Assembly (NCBI GenBank): GCA_016717205.1
Contig: JADKGC010000018.1
Span: 1-52,854 of the forward strand
Direction: 5' to 3'
From: Candidatus Flexifilum breve
Lineage (GTDB): Bacteria; Chloroflexota; Anaerolineae; Aggregatilineales; Phototrophicaceae
DNA length: 52,854 bases
In this document: positions 25,860 to 33,616 of the stretch, one piece after another
Layout of the letters: each line of letters begins with the position of its first letter
Position numbering within the stretch: the first letter of the stretch is position 1
Position numbers and translations under genes: made by a program
Notes under the pieces: model-generated
What the model was told of the DNA's origin: nothing
The model's database searches: none
Seen by the model: the letters and a program-made list of their open reading frames with translations, nothing else

Positions 25860-25892
25860 GGAAGATTCCAGTCAAGCTGGGAATCGTACAGT
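25860..25892 (-). promoter_or_regulatory. Paired operator upstream of the surface protein-VirB8 operon
   Basis: Read on the minus strand, CTGTACGATTCC, an 8-bp spacer and CTGGAATCTTCC end 64 bases before the ATG. The first half is identical to both halves at 6230-6261, and the spacer and distance to the start codon are almost the same. The site lies just after the end of the LuxR-type regulator gene at 25915. Confidence 0.7.
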
Positions 25893-25914
25893 TGAGAGAA
25901 AAAGAAGGATAAGT

Positions 25915-26553
25915 TCAGTCGGGAAAACCGGCGAAACCTTCGGCGTTTGCGCGGTTGATGAGGTGTTCGTTCGTCGATGCGCCGAAGCGGCTGCGCAGCT
26001 TTTCGGTGATCCAATACACGCGCCGCCGTCTTGTCCGCATCTGGGTAGCAATCTCGGTAGCGGTCGATCCGCGTGCCAGCAGGCGCAGCACCATGCGCTC
26101 TTCATCATTCAACTTCCAGATTTGCTGCTTGGTCTGGAGCGCGAGGAGATATTCCGAGTTCGCCGTTGGCGAGAGATAGGGACGATCGCGCAGTACCGTC
26201 TCAATTGCGCTCAGGAGGCACGCGCCGAGGTCATCTTCTTTTGACAAATAGCCACGCACGCCAAGATACAGCAGGTCATGAATGACGAGTCCCATGTTCG
26301 TCGATCCCATCACAATAATCCGTGCGTAGGGAGCGACTTGGATCAATCTGCCGATTAAGGCGAGCGTGTCGATTAGGGGATCGAACGGCTCGCCCAGCAA
26401 GATGACAGCGGGTTGGTGCCGCCGAGAGATCGCGCACAAATCGTCCGCATTTTCCGCTTTGAGGGTGTGTGTGTCGGCGCGTGCCTTGAGCAGGGTCTCC
26501 GCGCCGACGACAGTCAAACTGCTGCTGTCCGCGATCAAGATTTGGGTGGTCAT
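25915..26553 (-). CDS. LuxR/NarL-type regulator with atypical receiver domain
   Basis: A 212-residue protein from ATG 26553 (GAGGCAGGAC upstream). The N-terminal half has the receiver-domain layout (QILIADSSSLTVVGAETLL ... ARIIVMGSTNMG ... GYLSKEDD, with the conserved lysine). The phospho-acceptor position reads PAVILLGEPF, so the aspartate is lost and activation by phosphorylation is unlikely. The C-terminal LuxR-type HTH is clear (LNDEERMVLRLLARGSTATEIATQMRTRRRRVYWITEKLRSRFG). It is a good candidate for binding the paired operators; its own promoter carries the TGACATTT motif. Confidence 0.85.
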   Translation of the reverse strand: MTTQILIADSSSLTVVGAETLLKARADTHTLKAENADDLCAISRRHQPAVILLGEPFDPLIDTLALIGRLIQVAPYARIIVMGSTNMGLVIHDLLYLGVRGYLSKEDDLGACLLSAIETVLRDRPYLSPTANSEYLLALQTKQQIWKLNDEERMVLRLLARGSTATEIATQMRTRRRRVYWITEKLRSRFGASTNEHLINRANAEGFAGFPD

Positions 26554-26622
26554 GTCCTGCCTCATCCTCACAATAATACGCCTCAGCGTATCATATTGTC
26601 GGGTTGTGAGCGTGAGACAACG

Positions 26623-26650
26623 TGACATTTCGAGGTCAAAAATGGACATT
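26623..26650 (-). promoter_or_regulatory. TGACATTT-type operator before the atypical regulator gene
   Basis: The near-palindrome TGACATTTCGAGGTCA (26623-26638) is followed by TGGACATT (26643-26650). It lies in the 119-base gap between the two regulator genes. The same elements recur at 27516-27590, before the second regulator and the recombinase operon. This suggests autoregulation by one of the two LuxR-type proteins. Confidence 0.55.
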
Positions 26651-26672
26651 CGCATGGCACAATTTCCCACGC

Positions 26673-27325
26673 TTACGCCTGATCATCCTCGTCTTCCATG
26701 TCCAGCAGTTTCTTTTGGTGCGCGATGTCAATAAGTTGAGCATTGCTGTGCGCGTCATACACCTCGCGCAGCATTTGCAGCGTCCGGTAGATCGTCTTGC
26801 TTGCCAACCCTAAGTGAGAAGAAATCTCCTTCACCTGAAATCCATCGGCGGTGAGCTGAAGCACATCAACGTCACGCTGTTGGAGTTCATCGGGCAGCGG
26901 GCGCTGCACATCGAGCAGGCGCGAAATCCTAGGCGATACAGAGAACCCGCCATCGGCGATCATGGGAATAGCGCTGAGAAGTCCCCGCTCCAAATCATCA
27001 TCCTTGTGCAGCATGCCACGTACACCGTGTTCCCGAAGCAATCGCAGCAGGGGTGGCTGTTGGACGCTGCGCAATCATCAGCACCGCGAGATTTGCCTGC
27101 CGTGTGCGCAGTTTTTCACTTCTTGGGCGAGGTTCGCTGACCGCGGGAGCGAGTAATCAATGATGATCACCTGCGCACGCCGCTGGTCGAGAAATTCATA
27201 AGCTTCGCGAAAGGTCGCACAAACGGCAGCGACTTCGATAGAATGTCCGATTTCATCACCACCTGCTGAATGCCGTTGCGAATCAGTGCATTGGTGGAGA
27301 CAACTACCACTGTGATGGGGCGCAT
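26673..27325 (-). pseudogene. Second LuxR/NarL-type response regulator, frameshifted
   Basis: The protein is spread over three frames. The start lies at ATG 27325 (AAGGAG upstream: MRPITVVVVSTNALIRNGIQ). The receiver middle (GHSIEVAAVCATFREAYEFLDQRRAQVIIIDYSLPRS) still has the phospho-acceptor aspartate, but in another frame. The last 130 residues (LLRLLREHGVRGMLHKDDD and the HTH DVLQLTADGFQVKEISSHLGLASKTIYRTLQMLREVY) are in a third. At least two single-base shifts lie between about 27060 and 27270. Sequence error is as likely as true decay, since the conserved pieces are complete. It is divergent from the recombinase operon. Confidence 0.7.
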
Positions 27326-27515
27326 GAACTATGTTTCTCCTTGTCTCTATGGCTTCCTCAGTTAGCCGATAGGTTAAGAACGCATGAGCTAAACACGAAT
27401 GCTCATTGTATTACAGAAATCCAACGGATGTGGGTCATGTCTTGGCATTTTTTCGGTTAGAACTTACTTACCAAGCGTAAGCAGTTCCATGTTGAGGGAG
27501 GATGATGGGAATTCG

Positions 27516-27590
27516 TGACATTTGCATGTCAAAATTCTCACGATGTCAAACGAGCCATGCCAATGTCCAATTTGTGCCGAACAAATGTCT
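27516..27590. promoter_or_regulatory. Operator cluster in the divergent promoter region
   Basis: The 335-base gap between the second regulator and the recombinase operon (27326-27660) holds a perfect palindrome TGACATTTGCATGTCA (27516-27531). Further copies of the half-site lie on the minus strand at 27543-27550, 27562-27569 and 27583-27590. The spacing suggests several bound dimers. TTGACA at 27630-27635 lies too close to the ATG at 27661 for a usual promoter. The rest of the gap shows nothing else I can name. Confidence 0.55.
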
Positions 27591-27660
27591 TAAATTCTCG
27601 CCCTAATTTTGATGTTTTCCAGTAAGCTGTTGACACGTTGAGTCATCAGGAGCGCCAATC

Positions 27661-27849
27661 ATGAATCGAGATACACCGTTTGCGGCGCGGATTGCCATCC
27701 GGTTACCGCAGTCGATCTACGACAAATTGGAGCAGTGGGCGGAGGAAGAAGATCGTCCGCTTGCCAATCTCGTTTATACGCTGGTCAAGCAGGCAGTGAC
27801 CGAGCGTGACCGCACCCTCCAACAGGTTCAAGCACAGGAGATGAAGTGA
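27661..27849 (+). CDS. Small ribbon-helix-helix protein, candidate excision factor or repressor
   Basis: A 62-residue protein with AGGAG before the ATG. PFAARIAIRLPQSIYDKLEQWAEEEDRPLANLVYTLVKQAV is a clear RHH domain. It is the first gene of a four-gene operon that ends with the serine recombinase. Small DNA-binding proteins in this position often act as recombination directionality factors or as repressors of the integrase. The next gene overlaps its stop codon. Confidence 0.75.
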   Translation: MNRDTPFAARIAIRLPQSIYDKLEQWAEEEDRPLANLVYTLVKQAVTERDRTLQQVQAQEMK

Positions 27850-28103
27850 TGCAGATGATCCCGACTCTGAAGGTGGATTTGCGTGAACGCGCCGAAAAGC
27901 GCCTCGGCAAACCGCTCGCGTCCAGTTTGAATGCGTCGCTGTGGCGCTGCCCAGTTTGTCCGCCTGAAGCCCATTCGCTGCTGCTGGTCGCGGCGGATCA
28001 GCACCGATGCATGGGACGCCGCGCGTGCGATGGCGGCATCAACCAATGGATGAATGCGGAAGACACCGAAGTCGAACCGATTGCTGTTGGAGCGACCGCA
28101 TGA
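27849..28103 (+). CDS. Small putative zinc-binding protein
   Basis: An 84-residue protein from the ATG at 27849, which overlaps the preceding stop codon; a GTG three bases upstream is also possible. The motif RCPVCPPEAH with later H, C and C residues (DQHRCMGRRACDGG) resembles a zinc ribbon or knuckle. The remainder is basic and helical. It is coupled to the next gene by an ATGA overlap. A DNA- or RNA-binding helper of the recombinase is plausible; no family is recognised. Confidence 0.55.
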   Translation: MQMIPTLKVDLRERAEKRLGKPLASSLNASLWRCPVCPPEAHSLLLVAADQHRCMGRRACDGGINQWMNAEDTEVEPIAVGATA

Positions 28104-28306
28104 GCCAGACACCCGTGATGCTGGCTATGCCAGAACCGCCCGAACCAGAAAACATCGTCAAGCGACTGTTCAAGATTGCCGAAATTCTGTCGCGCACACC
28201 AACCAGACAAAACGACGACTGTTTCGATGACAAAAATGGCTTCAAAAATCGAGACGATCTGGAAATCGGGTATCTTGATAGCAGCGACCATCTGCTGAGT
28301 ATGTAG
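28100..28306 (+). CDS. Small acidic hypothetical protein of the recombinase operon
   Basis: A 68-residue protein whose ATG overlaps the stop of the zinc-protein gene. It begins with a proline-rich part (MPEPPEPENIV), then has a helix (KRLFKIAEILSRT) and an acidic C-terminus. No family is recognised. Being directly before the recombinase gene, it is another candidate for a factor that sets the direction of recombination. Confidence 0.5.
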   Translation: MSQTPVMLAMPEPPEPENIVKRLFKIAEILSRTPTRQNDDCFDDKNGFKNRDDLEIGYLDSSDHLLSM

Positions 28307-28321
28307 TGGAGAAAGATCAAA

Positions 28322-30493
28322 ATGGCGAACGATCGGCGCAAAAAAGGGACTCCCCTTCCGCCCCAACCGGGTTGGGCGGTGTATTTGCGCACCAGCAGCG
28401 ATGAGAATCAAAAGCCCGAGCTATCCCGAGCGCGACAGCGGTTTATGATCGAAGAGAATGTATTGAAACGCTCGGAAATGCCCATGTTTGATGAATACGC
28501 CGATGTGTTGACCGGCAGCACACCAAATCGACCTGAATATCAGCGTCTATTGAACGATGCACGTGCGGGCAAGTTCTCGCACGTCATCGTTGAGCGCGCC
28601 GACCGCTTCGGGCGTAATGACACGGAGGCGATGCGTGCCATTGATGAACTGAATGAATTCGGGATTGCAGTCCGCTTTGCCAACATGCCCGATATTGACC
28701 CGATGCATATGGATCAGCGCGTGTTGGTGACGATGACGTTCACGCTGGCACGCCGCGAGTCTGCCCTGCTCGGCGTACGTGTCAAAGGTGGATTGCAGGC
28801 GAAACGGAAATCAGGTGGTTTCGCTAATCTTGCACCTGATGGCTACATCAATATGTCGGGCAAGACCGAACTTGACAAGAAGAAGGAACTAGGACGCATT
28901 GACCACTGGATCGAACTCGATCCCGAACGCGCACCCATCTGGCGCTATGCGTGGGAGCTTTTGCTCGAAGATCGCCTCACCTTACCCGAAATCGCGGAAG
29001 CTCTGCACGCACGCGGCTATCGCTATCGCAAAGGTCGTCCCTTCGTGGAAATTACTGCCACAGGGAAACGCAAGGCGAACATCAATACCTTGTCCAATGT
29101 TTTCCATAATTGGGCATATGCGGGTTGGGTGGTCAGCGAATGCAGCGGGATCGCGCCCAAAACGCTGCGCGGCACTTGGGAACCGCTGATCAGCACCGAA
29201 GAATTTGAACGCGGACTGGCGATTCTTGAGCGGCGTAACAGCCACCGAACAGTACGCCGGAAACAAGAATATCTTCTCTCAGGGCTGATTTATTACCGGG
29301 ATGGGCAGGCAGCCCAAGTTCGTCGATTGACCGGTTCAACCTCCAATGCCGGACGTTCAGGGGGTGGAACACCCTACTATCGCATTTCGGAGGCAGGCGG
29401 AGCCAGCTTTCTCTGCGTGGAGATTGACGAGTTGGTTGCCCAGGAACTGACCCGGATACAAGTTGATCCGGCAATGCTACCCCTCATTCGTGCGGCATAT
29501 ACGCATGACCTGAATACGAAGATTGGCAGCACTCGTCCTGACGAACGCACTCGCCTTGAGGCAGTGCTCAAGAACATCGATGAGGAAGAAAGCCGAACTG
29601 CGCGACTGTTTGCCTCTGGTAAGATTTCAGAAGAGATATGGGACAGCTTATGGGCTGACTGGCAAGATCGTCGCAATCAGGTGCGGCGCACGCTCGATAC
29701 CCTGTCGCTTAACCATCAAGTGCATGTTGATAATCTGGAAATGGCACTCCAAATTATCGCGCGCATCGGAGAGTTGTATAATGGCTTGGAGCGCGGAGAT
29801 CAGAAAGAACTTCTGCGCCAAGTTGTGCATCGGGTCGTTGTGAATGATGTAGGAAATGTGTCACTGGAATTGAGGACTCCCTTTGCGTATTTGCGTGAAC
29901 TGACGGATGAAATTCGTACGGTCAGCGAACGTCGAAAAGGGGAAAACACGGAAACAAAAAACGGCGGGGATATGCCCGCCGTTTCACCCGGAGCAAGTTC
30001 GACTCTGCTCCAATCCTGCTGGGGGACTTGGATTCGAACCAAGATACACGGCTCCAAAGGCCGTTGTCCTGCCATTGGACGATCCCCCAATCTGGCGGGA
30101 ATTATAGCAGAAAGGGTCTCGGTGACAAGTCCCGATGCTAGCTCGTCCGGTGATCGCGGACGCCGATGGCCCGCTCAATCGGCACGACGAACAGAATGCC
30201 ATGGTTGGGATCGGTCAAGTCGCCGAGGACGGCGCTGGTCGCCTCGATTAACGTATTCACCAGCGGGTCGTCGACCAGCGAGAGCAGCATATGATTGCGG
30301 GCTTCCATGTTGTCGAGAATCGCCGCCATCGCCGCCGCCATTGACGAGATCATGCGCGGCAGTTCAACATCACCGTGGCGCAGTTCCTGCTGCAGCGCGT
30401 GCAGCCCATGCGCGCGGAGAATGGTCACGCCCGGCGCGCCCGCCTCCTGCCACGCCAGCGCGACATCAAGGCCATCTTCAACCTGCGCGGTGA
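28322..30493 (+). CDS. Large serine recombinase (ICE integrase), frame running past the element end
   Basis: The N-terminal resolvase domain has the catalytic serine in YLRTSSDENQ and the arginine motif VERADRFGRND. A recombinase domain follows (PEIAEALHARGYRYRKGRPF, AYAGWVVS), then LSGLIYYRDG and a coiled coil (about residues 395-460). The zinc-ribbon cysteines usual after LSGL are missing. Recognisable protein ends near TPFAYLRELTDEIRTVSER, at about 29935. No stop follows until 30493, so the frame crosses a terminator, the antisense of tRNA-Gln and part of the PII-like gene; that tail is probably not native. GGAGAAAG precedes the ATG. It is the last gene of its operon and would integrate and excise the ICE. 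Confidence 0.88.
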   Translation: MANDRRKKGTPLPPQPGWAVYLRTSSDENQKPELSRARQRFMIEENVLKRSEMPMFDEYADVLTGSTPNRPEYQRLLNDARAGKFSHVIVERADRFGRNDTEAMRAIDELNEFGIAVRFANMPDIDPMHMDQRVLVTMTFTLARRESALLGVRVKGGLQAKRKSGGFANLAPDGYINMSGKTELDKKKELGRIDHWIELDPERAPIWRYAWELLLEDRLTLPEIAEALHARGYRYRKGRPFVEITATGKRKANINTLSNVFHNWAYAGWVVSECSGIAPKTLRGTWEPLISTEEFERGLAILERRNSHRTVRRKQEYLLSGLIYYRDGQAAQVRRLTGSTSNAGRSGGGTPYYRISEAGGASFLCVEIDELVAQELTRIQVDPAMLPLIRAAYTHDLNTKIGSTRPDERTRLEAVLKNIDEEESRTARLFASGKISEEIWDSLWADWQDRRNQVRRTLDTLSLNHQVHVDNLEMALQIIARIGELYNGLERGDQKELLRQVVHRVVVNDVGNVSLELRTPFAYLRELTDEIRTVSERRKGENTETKNGGDMPAVSPGASSTLLQSCWGTWIRTKIHGSKGRCPAIGRSPNLAGIIAERVSVTSPDASSSGDRGRRWPAQSARRTECHGWDRSSRRGRRWSPRLTYSPAGRRPARAAYDCGLPCCRESPPSPPPLTRSCAAVQHHRGAVPAAARAAHARGEWSRPARPPPATPARHQGHLQPAR
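29951..29984 (-). terminator. Intrinsic terminator downstream of tRNA-Gln
   Basis: A perfect 10-bp stem (29959-29968 with 29975-29984, six-base loop) is followed on the minus strand by TTTTTTGTTT. It lies 35 bases after the 3' end of the tRNA. On the plus strand only three Ts follow, so it serves mainly the tRNA. It lies inside the overlong recombinase frame. Confidence 0.8.
30019..30089 (-). tRNA. tRNA-Gln (anticodon UUG)
   Basis: A 71-base cloverleaf reads on the minus strand. The acceptor arms are TGGGGGA and TCCCCCA with discriminator G. The anticodon stem ACGGC/GCCGT encloses CTTTGGA (anticodon TTG), and the T-arm has GGTTCGAATCC. No CCA is encoded. Its 3' end faces the recombinase gene, the usual side for integration into a tRNA, although no duplicated 3' end was found in the window. 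Confidence 0.95.
30101..30128 (-). promoter_or_regulatory. Promoter of tRNA-Gln
   Basis: On the minus strand, TTGTCA (30123-30128), a 16-base spacer and a perfect TATAAT (30101-30106) stand 11 bases before the mature 5' end of the tRNA. Confidence 0.8.
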
Positions 30494-30512
30494 TCAGCAC
30501 GACCAGCTTCAT
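30138..30512 (-). CDS. PII-like signalling protein
   Basis: A 124-residue protein. It starts with a beta strand and helix (MKLVVLITAQVEDGLDVALAWQEAGAPGVTIL) and ends with GILFVVPIERAIGV, the typical closing strand of PII-type trimers. Its gene overlaps the end of the antiporter gene by 35 bases. PII-like proteins that sit beside a transporter gene commonly bind a nucleotide and control that transporter, so I infer it regulates the antiporter. Confidence 0.75.
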   Translation of the reverse strand: MKLVVLITAQVEDGLDVALAWQEAGAPGVTILRAHGLHALQQELRHGDVELPRMISSMAAAMAAILDNMEARNHMLLSLVDDPLVNTLIEATSAVLGDLTDPNHGILFVVPIERAIGVRDHRTS

Positions 30513-31740
30513 GAGTCTGCTCCCCCTTAAATATCGCGCGCACGAGCGGCGGCGTGATGAGCGTTGAGACGAGGATCACGAGAAACAGTGACGCGAACAG
30601 CGGATCATCGGCGCGAAACACGCCCACGCCGATCCCCAACGAGGCGATGATCAAGCCGACCTCGCCGCGTGAGATCATACACACGCCGAGCCTGAGCGCA
30701 TCCCCGTTAGCAAAGCCGCCGAGCCGCCCGCCGAGGCCGCACCCCCCGATTTTCGAGGCGACGGCGACCACCAACAGCAGCAGCGCCAGCGGCAGTGCTG
30801 AGAGCGGGAAGGTGCTCAGATCTGTTTGCAGGCCGACATCCACGAAGAAGATTGGCACGAGGAACGTGTAGGCAATGCCGCTCAGCGCCGTTTCGATATC
30901 ATGGCGCACGCGCTCTTTCGCGCGGCTGAAGCCCACGCCCGCGAGAAATGCCCCGGTAATCGCCGCCATGCCGCCAAGTTCTTCCGCTGACCAGCCGAAC
31001 AGCAGCAGCGCGATCAAGGCGAAGGCCGGAATGCCATAGGACTGCGCCAGTGATGGTCGTGTTGACAGCCAGTTGATCACCTTGGGGAGGATGAACCACG
31101 CCAGCAGGAACGCGCCGACGAGGTAGAGCGCCATCGTCACGATGATCGAGAGCAGCGAACCGAAATCCACGCTGGCGGCACTGCTGTCCGTCCCGGTGAT
31201 GGCGACGGTCAGCGAAACGAGCAGGATCGCGACAATATCATCGATGAGCGCCGTGGCCAGCAGCGCGTTACCCACCTTTGTGCGCAGTACGCCCAATTCC
31301 AGCAGCACCTGTGCAGAGATGCTCACCGAGGTCGCGGCCAGCGTCACCCCGGCGAACAGCGCTGGCTGCCAGGCGTATTGAAACAGCAGCACAAGCGGTA
31401 AGGTGAGCAGCACGGGCGCGAAGGCTCCGGCGAAGCCCGCGATCACGCCGACGCGCCCGACTTTCATCAGTTCGCCCATGTTAACTTCGAGGCCGACGAT
31501 GAACATCAACAGGAGAACGCCGAGTTCGGCGAACAGCTTGATCGTCTCTTGCAGTTCCACGCCGTGAAAGACCGACTGATGCAGCACATCGATTAGCGTG
31601 GGGCCGAGGATCACGCCGATGATCAGTTCGCCGAGTACACGCGGCTGATGGAAGCGGCGGGCGATGGTTCCGCCAATGCGGGATGCGGCGACGATCAGTC
31701 CAATAGCTAAAAATAAGGCGACGGCCGGGTTGCTTTCCAT
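30478..31740 (-). CDS. Cation:proton antiporter, CPA2/KefB type
   Basis: A 420-residue protein with about twelve hydrophobic segments along the length. It has family landmarks: QPRVLGELIIGVILGPTL near the N-terminus, the acidic TALIDDIVAILLVSL in the ion pathway, and MISRGEVGLIIASLG late. It exchanges Na+ or K+ for protons across the membrane. No soluble TrkA domain is attached; the overlapping PII-like gene may replace it as the regulator. It is the first chromosomal operon beside the ICE. Confidence 0.9.
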   Translation of the reverse strand: MESNPAVALFLAIGLIVAASRIGGTIARRFHQPRVLGELIIGVILGPTLIDVLHQSVFHGVELQETIKLFAELGVLLLMFIVGLEVNMGELMKVGRVGVIAGFAGAFAPVLLTLPLVLLFQYAWQPALFAGVTLAATSVSISAQVLLELGVLRTKVGNALLATALIDDIVAILLVSLTVAITGTDSSAASVDFGSLLSIIVTMALYLVGAFLLAWFILPKVINWLSTRPSLAQSYGIPAFALIALLLFGWSAEELGGMAAITGAFLAGVGFSRAKERVRHDIETALSGIAYTFLVPIFFVDVGLQTDLSTFPLSALPLALLLLVVAVASKIGGCGLGGRLGGFANGDALRLGVCMISRGEVGLIIASLGIGVGVFRADDPLFASLFLVILVSTLITPPLVRAIFKGEQTHEAGRADHRAG

Positions 31741-31884
31741 CGCGCCTCCATAGGGTGCGAAAAAATCATACTATAGGAGAGATCGCCGCGGCGCAAGGGA
31801 AATCGGCTGCGAGGGGTAAGGTTAGATCAGGGGTAAGGCATGCCGGTAGGTGCGCGGCATACTGTGAGCGCCAGCCAAACTGTT

Positions 31885-31910
31885 CAGGACGAGGCCTGCC
31901 TCGTCCCTAC
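31885..31910. repeat. Palindromic repeat, GGACGAGG family
   Basis: GGACGAGGCCTGCCTCGTCC followed by CTAC. It is one copy of a dispersed palindrome, consensus GGACGAGGCATGCCTCGTCC next to CTAC, that recurs through the region right of the tRNA. It lies in the 468-base gap upstream of the antiporter gene, where no gene is visible. Confidence 0.8.
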
Positions 31911-31936
31911 ACACATGCTAGACAATCTTCTCGTAG

Positions 31937-32104
31937 GGACGCGATGAAGAGGGTGTCTAAAAAGCGCACAGTTATTTGGATGAGAGCGGTTTTTGCAGGT
32001 ACAAGGCCTGCCTTGTCCTCTCTATCCTTCTCTAAAAAATTAGGACGAGGCATGCCTCGTCCCTACAGGTGATAAGCTTGTTAGACACCCTCTGAATCGC
32101 GTCC
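31937..32104. repeat. MITE-like element with 24-bp terminal inverted repeats
   Basis: Arms at 31937-31960 and 32081-32104 are inverted copies with two mismatches; each includes the 12-bp core GAGGGTGTCTAA. Inside lie two palindromes, around 31997-32019 and at 32042-32066, the latter being the GGACGAGGCATGCCTCGTCC repeat. The internal part from CCTTGTCCTC to GGACGAGG is shared with 38371-38410. The element has no coding capacity. Confidence 0.7.
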
Positions 32105-32208
32105 GCAAAATCCCAAAACCGACCTGTATCCCATTTTCACAAGCTTCTACGCATTTACCGATACGCCTTGCCTCTACGCGAGAAAGCATGACTATCGAAC
32201 GGGGTGCG

Positions 32209-33550
32209 CTACGGATTCCCGTCCCGGTTCGGGTCGGGGAAGGCGTTGCCAAACGTCCCCGGCACCTGCGTCGGGAGCGGAGTCGGCGGCGGGAGCGGCA
32301 CACGGGCGTCGACGGGCAGCGCTTCGATGTAGGCCTGCGTTTGCAGCGCGATCAACGCGATCCAGCCGGTGTAGCCGCCCACTTCGATCTTCACCCATGG
32401 GCTGTACGGGCTGCGTGCCAGCAGATTGACCACCGTGCCATCAGGCAGCGTGACCACCAGCGGGAAACTGATCTCCGGCCCTTGGCGCAGCGCCGCCCCC
32501 GCCGGAGCCGAGACCTGCGCCCGCGTGCCGAGATCGCCGTAGCGCTGCGGGGGCAGCGGCGTTTCCGAATACACTGACGAAATCGCCCCCGAGGTTGCGC
32601 GCCAGCAGTTCGCCGAGCATCCACCCGGTTTCACCGGATTCGAGGCGCACGTGATACCACGTGCCTTCCGGGTTTTGACCGAGCACACTCATGACCTGCC
32701 CGGCGGGCACCTGCATGATCAAGCCCGCATATTGATCCGGTGATGAGCGCAGGTTGACCGCGCCCTGCGTCATGACGAAGCCTGGCTGCGGCAAAATCAC
32801 GGGGCGGTCGAACAGAGCGACGGGCAAATTCGTCAGCACAGCGGGCTCGAGGGGGAAGGCATCGCTGGGCACATCGCCGGGTGCATACGGATTCACGCCG
32901 TCACGCGTCACGCTGACTTCCTGCCCCATGTACAGCGTGCGTTCGGTGCCAAATGTGAGCAAGCTGTGCTGACCGGACAGCGCAATGAAGCGCGTGCGCG
33001 TCGGCTCTGTGACCGTCATCACCGTGCCGTTGAGCAGCATCGACACGCCGTTGACCACAATGCGCGCCGCCGAACCAATCTGGCTTTGCAGCACGAGCGT
33101 GCTGAGCGGCGCGGTGCCGCACACGTTCTCGTTGACGGTGGTTTCGAGCTGCAGTGAGGTCCACGCCGGGAAATCCGGTGGAGAGGCATCGCGCAGCGAC
33201 ACGTCGCCGAGCATGAGCATCGTGTAGTTGAGCGCTCCAGTCGAGCGCACCCACGCGACGCCGTTGGTGCTGCCATCGGCGGCGAGCGGCGCAGTGCGGA
33301 TGAAATCAACCGCCCCCGATTCGACCAGTGCGCCAATCGGACCGAGCGCATTGCTCACCGGACCGACGGGTTCAACCACGGGCGCGGAACCGCCGTTACA
33401 GATATATCCGCCCGGGCGGTTGATACACGCATTGCTGGCCGCCGTCCACACCGCGAGCATGTCACAGGTGGTCGGAGGCGGCAGCTCCTGCGCGAATAGG
33501 CGGGTGCCGATGATCAACAACAGAAGGCCAGAGAGCAGGATTTTTCGCAT
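32209..33550 (-). pseudogene. Secreted protein with two SH3b domains, one frameshift
   Basis: ATG 33550 begins a signal peptide (MRKILLSGLLLLIIGTRLFA). After about 240 residues of unknown fold comes an SH3b domain (GAVNLRSSPDQYAGLIMQVPAG ... GETGWMLGELL). The frame breaks near 32570 and continues in another frame with a second SH3b domain (TRAQVSAPAGAALRQGPEISFPLVVTLPDG ... GGYTGWIALIAL) and a Pro-rich tail. Both parts are well preserved, so a single-base sequence error is likely. SH3b domains of this kind bind cell-wall or protein ligands outside the membrane. Confidence 0.75.
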
Positions 33551-33616
33551 CTTCAACGAATTTCAGGATTTTCCGGTAAGATTGTCTCAATTCTACCATT
33601 GATTGAGGTTTGCTCT

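Larger units (their letters stand above)
5897..29950. mobile_element. Integrative conjugative element with minimal type IV secretion system
   Basis: The stretch holds a mobilisation operon (RHH protein, candidate relaxase, VirD4), two operons for VirB2/3/4/6/8-like proteins, regulators and a large serine recombinase lying directly beside tRNA-Gln. The three conjugation operons share an operator, which argues that they form one unit. No VirB7/9/10, VirB11 or VirB1 homologue is visible. The limits are approximate: no repeated attachment core was found by eye. The right end is between the recombinase's last conserved residues (about 29930) and the tRNA. The left end may be near the hairpin array, left of the IS110 copy, or outside the window, in which case the restriction-modification genes would be cargo. 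Confidence 0.75.

Noticed and set aside
27630..27635. TTGACA as a -35 element for the recombinase operon
   Set aside because: It lies only 25 bases before the ATG, so the -10 element and start would fall on or beyond the start codon.
31755..32072. An open frame over the MITE-like repeat
   Set aside because: It is coded by repeat arms, has no conserved features and changes with each repeat copy.
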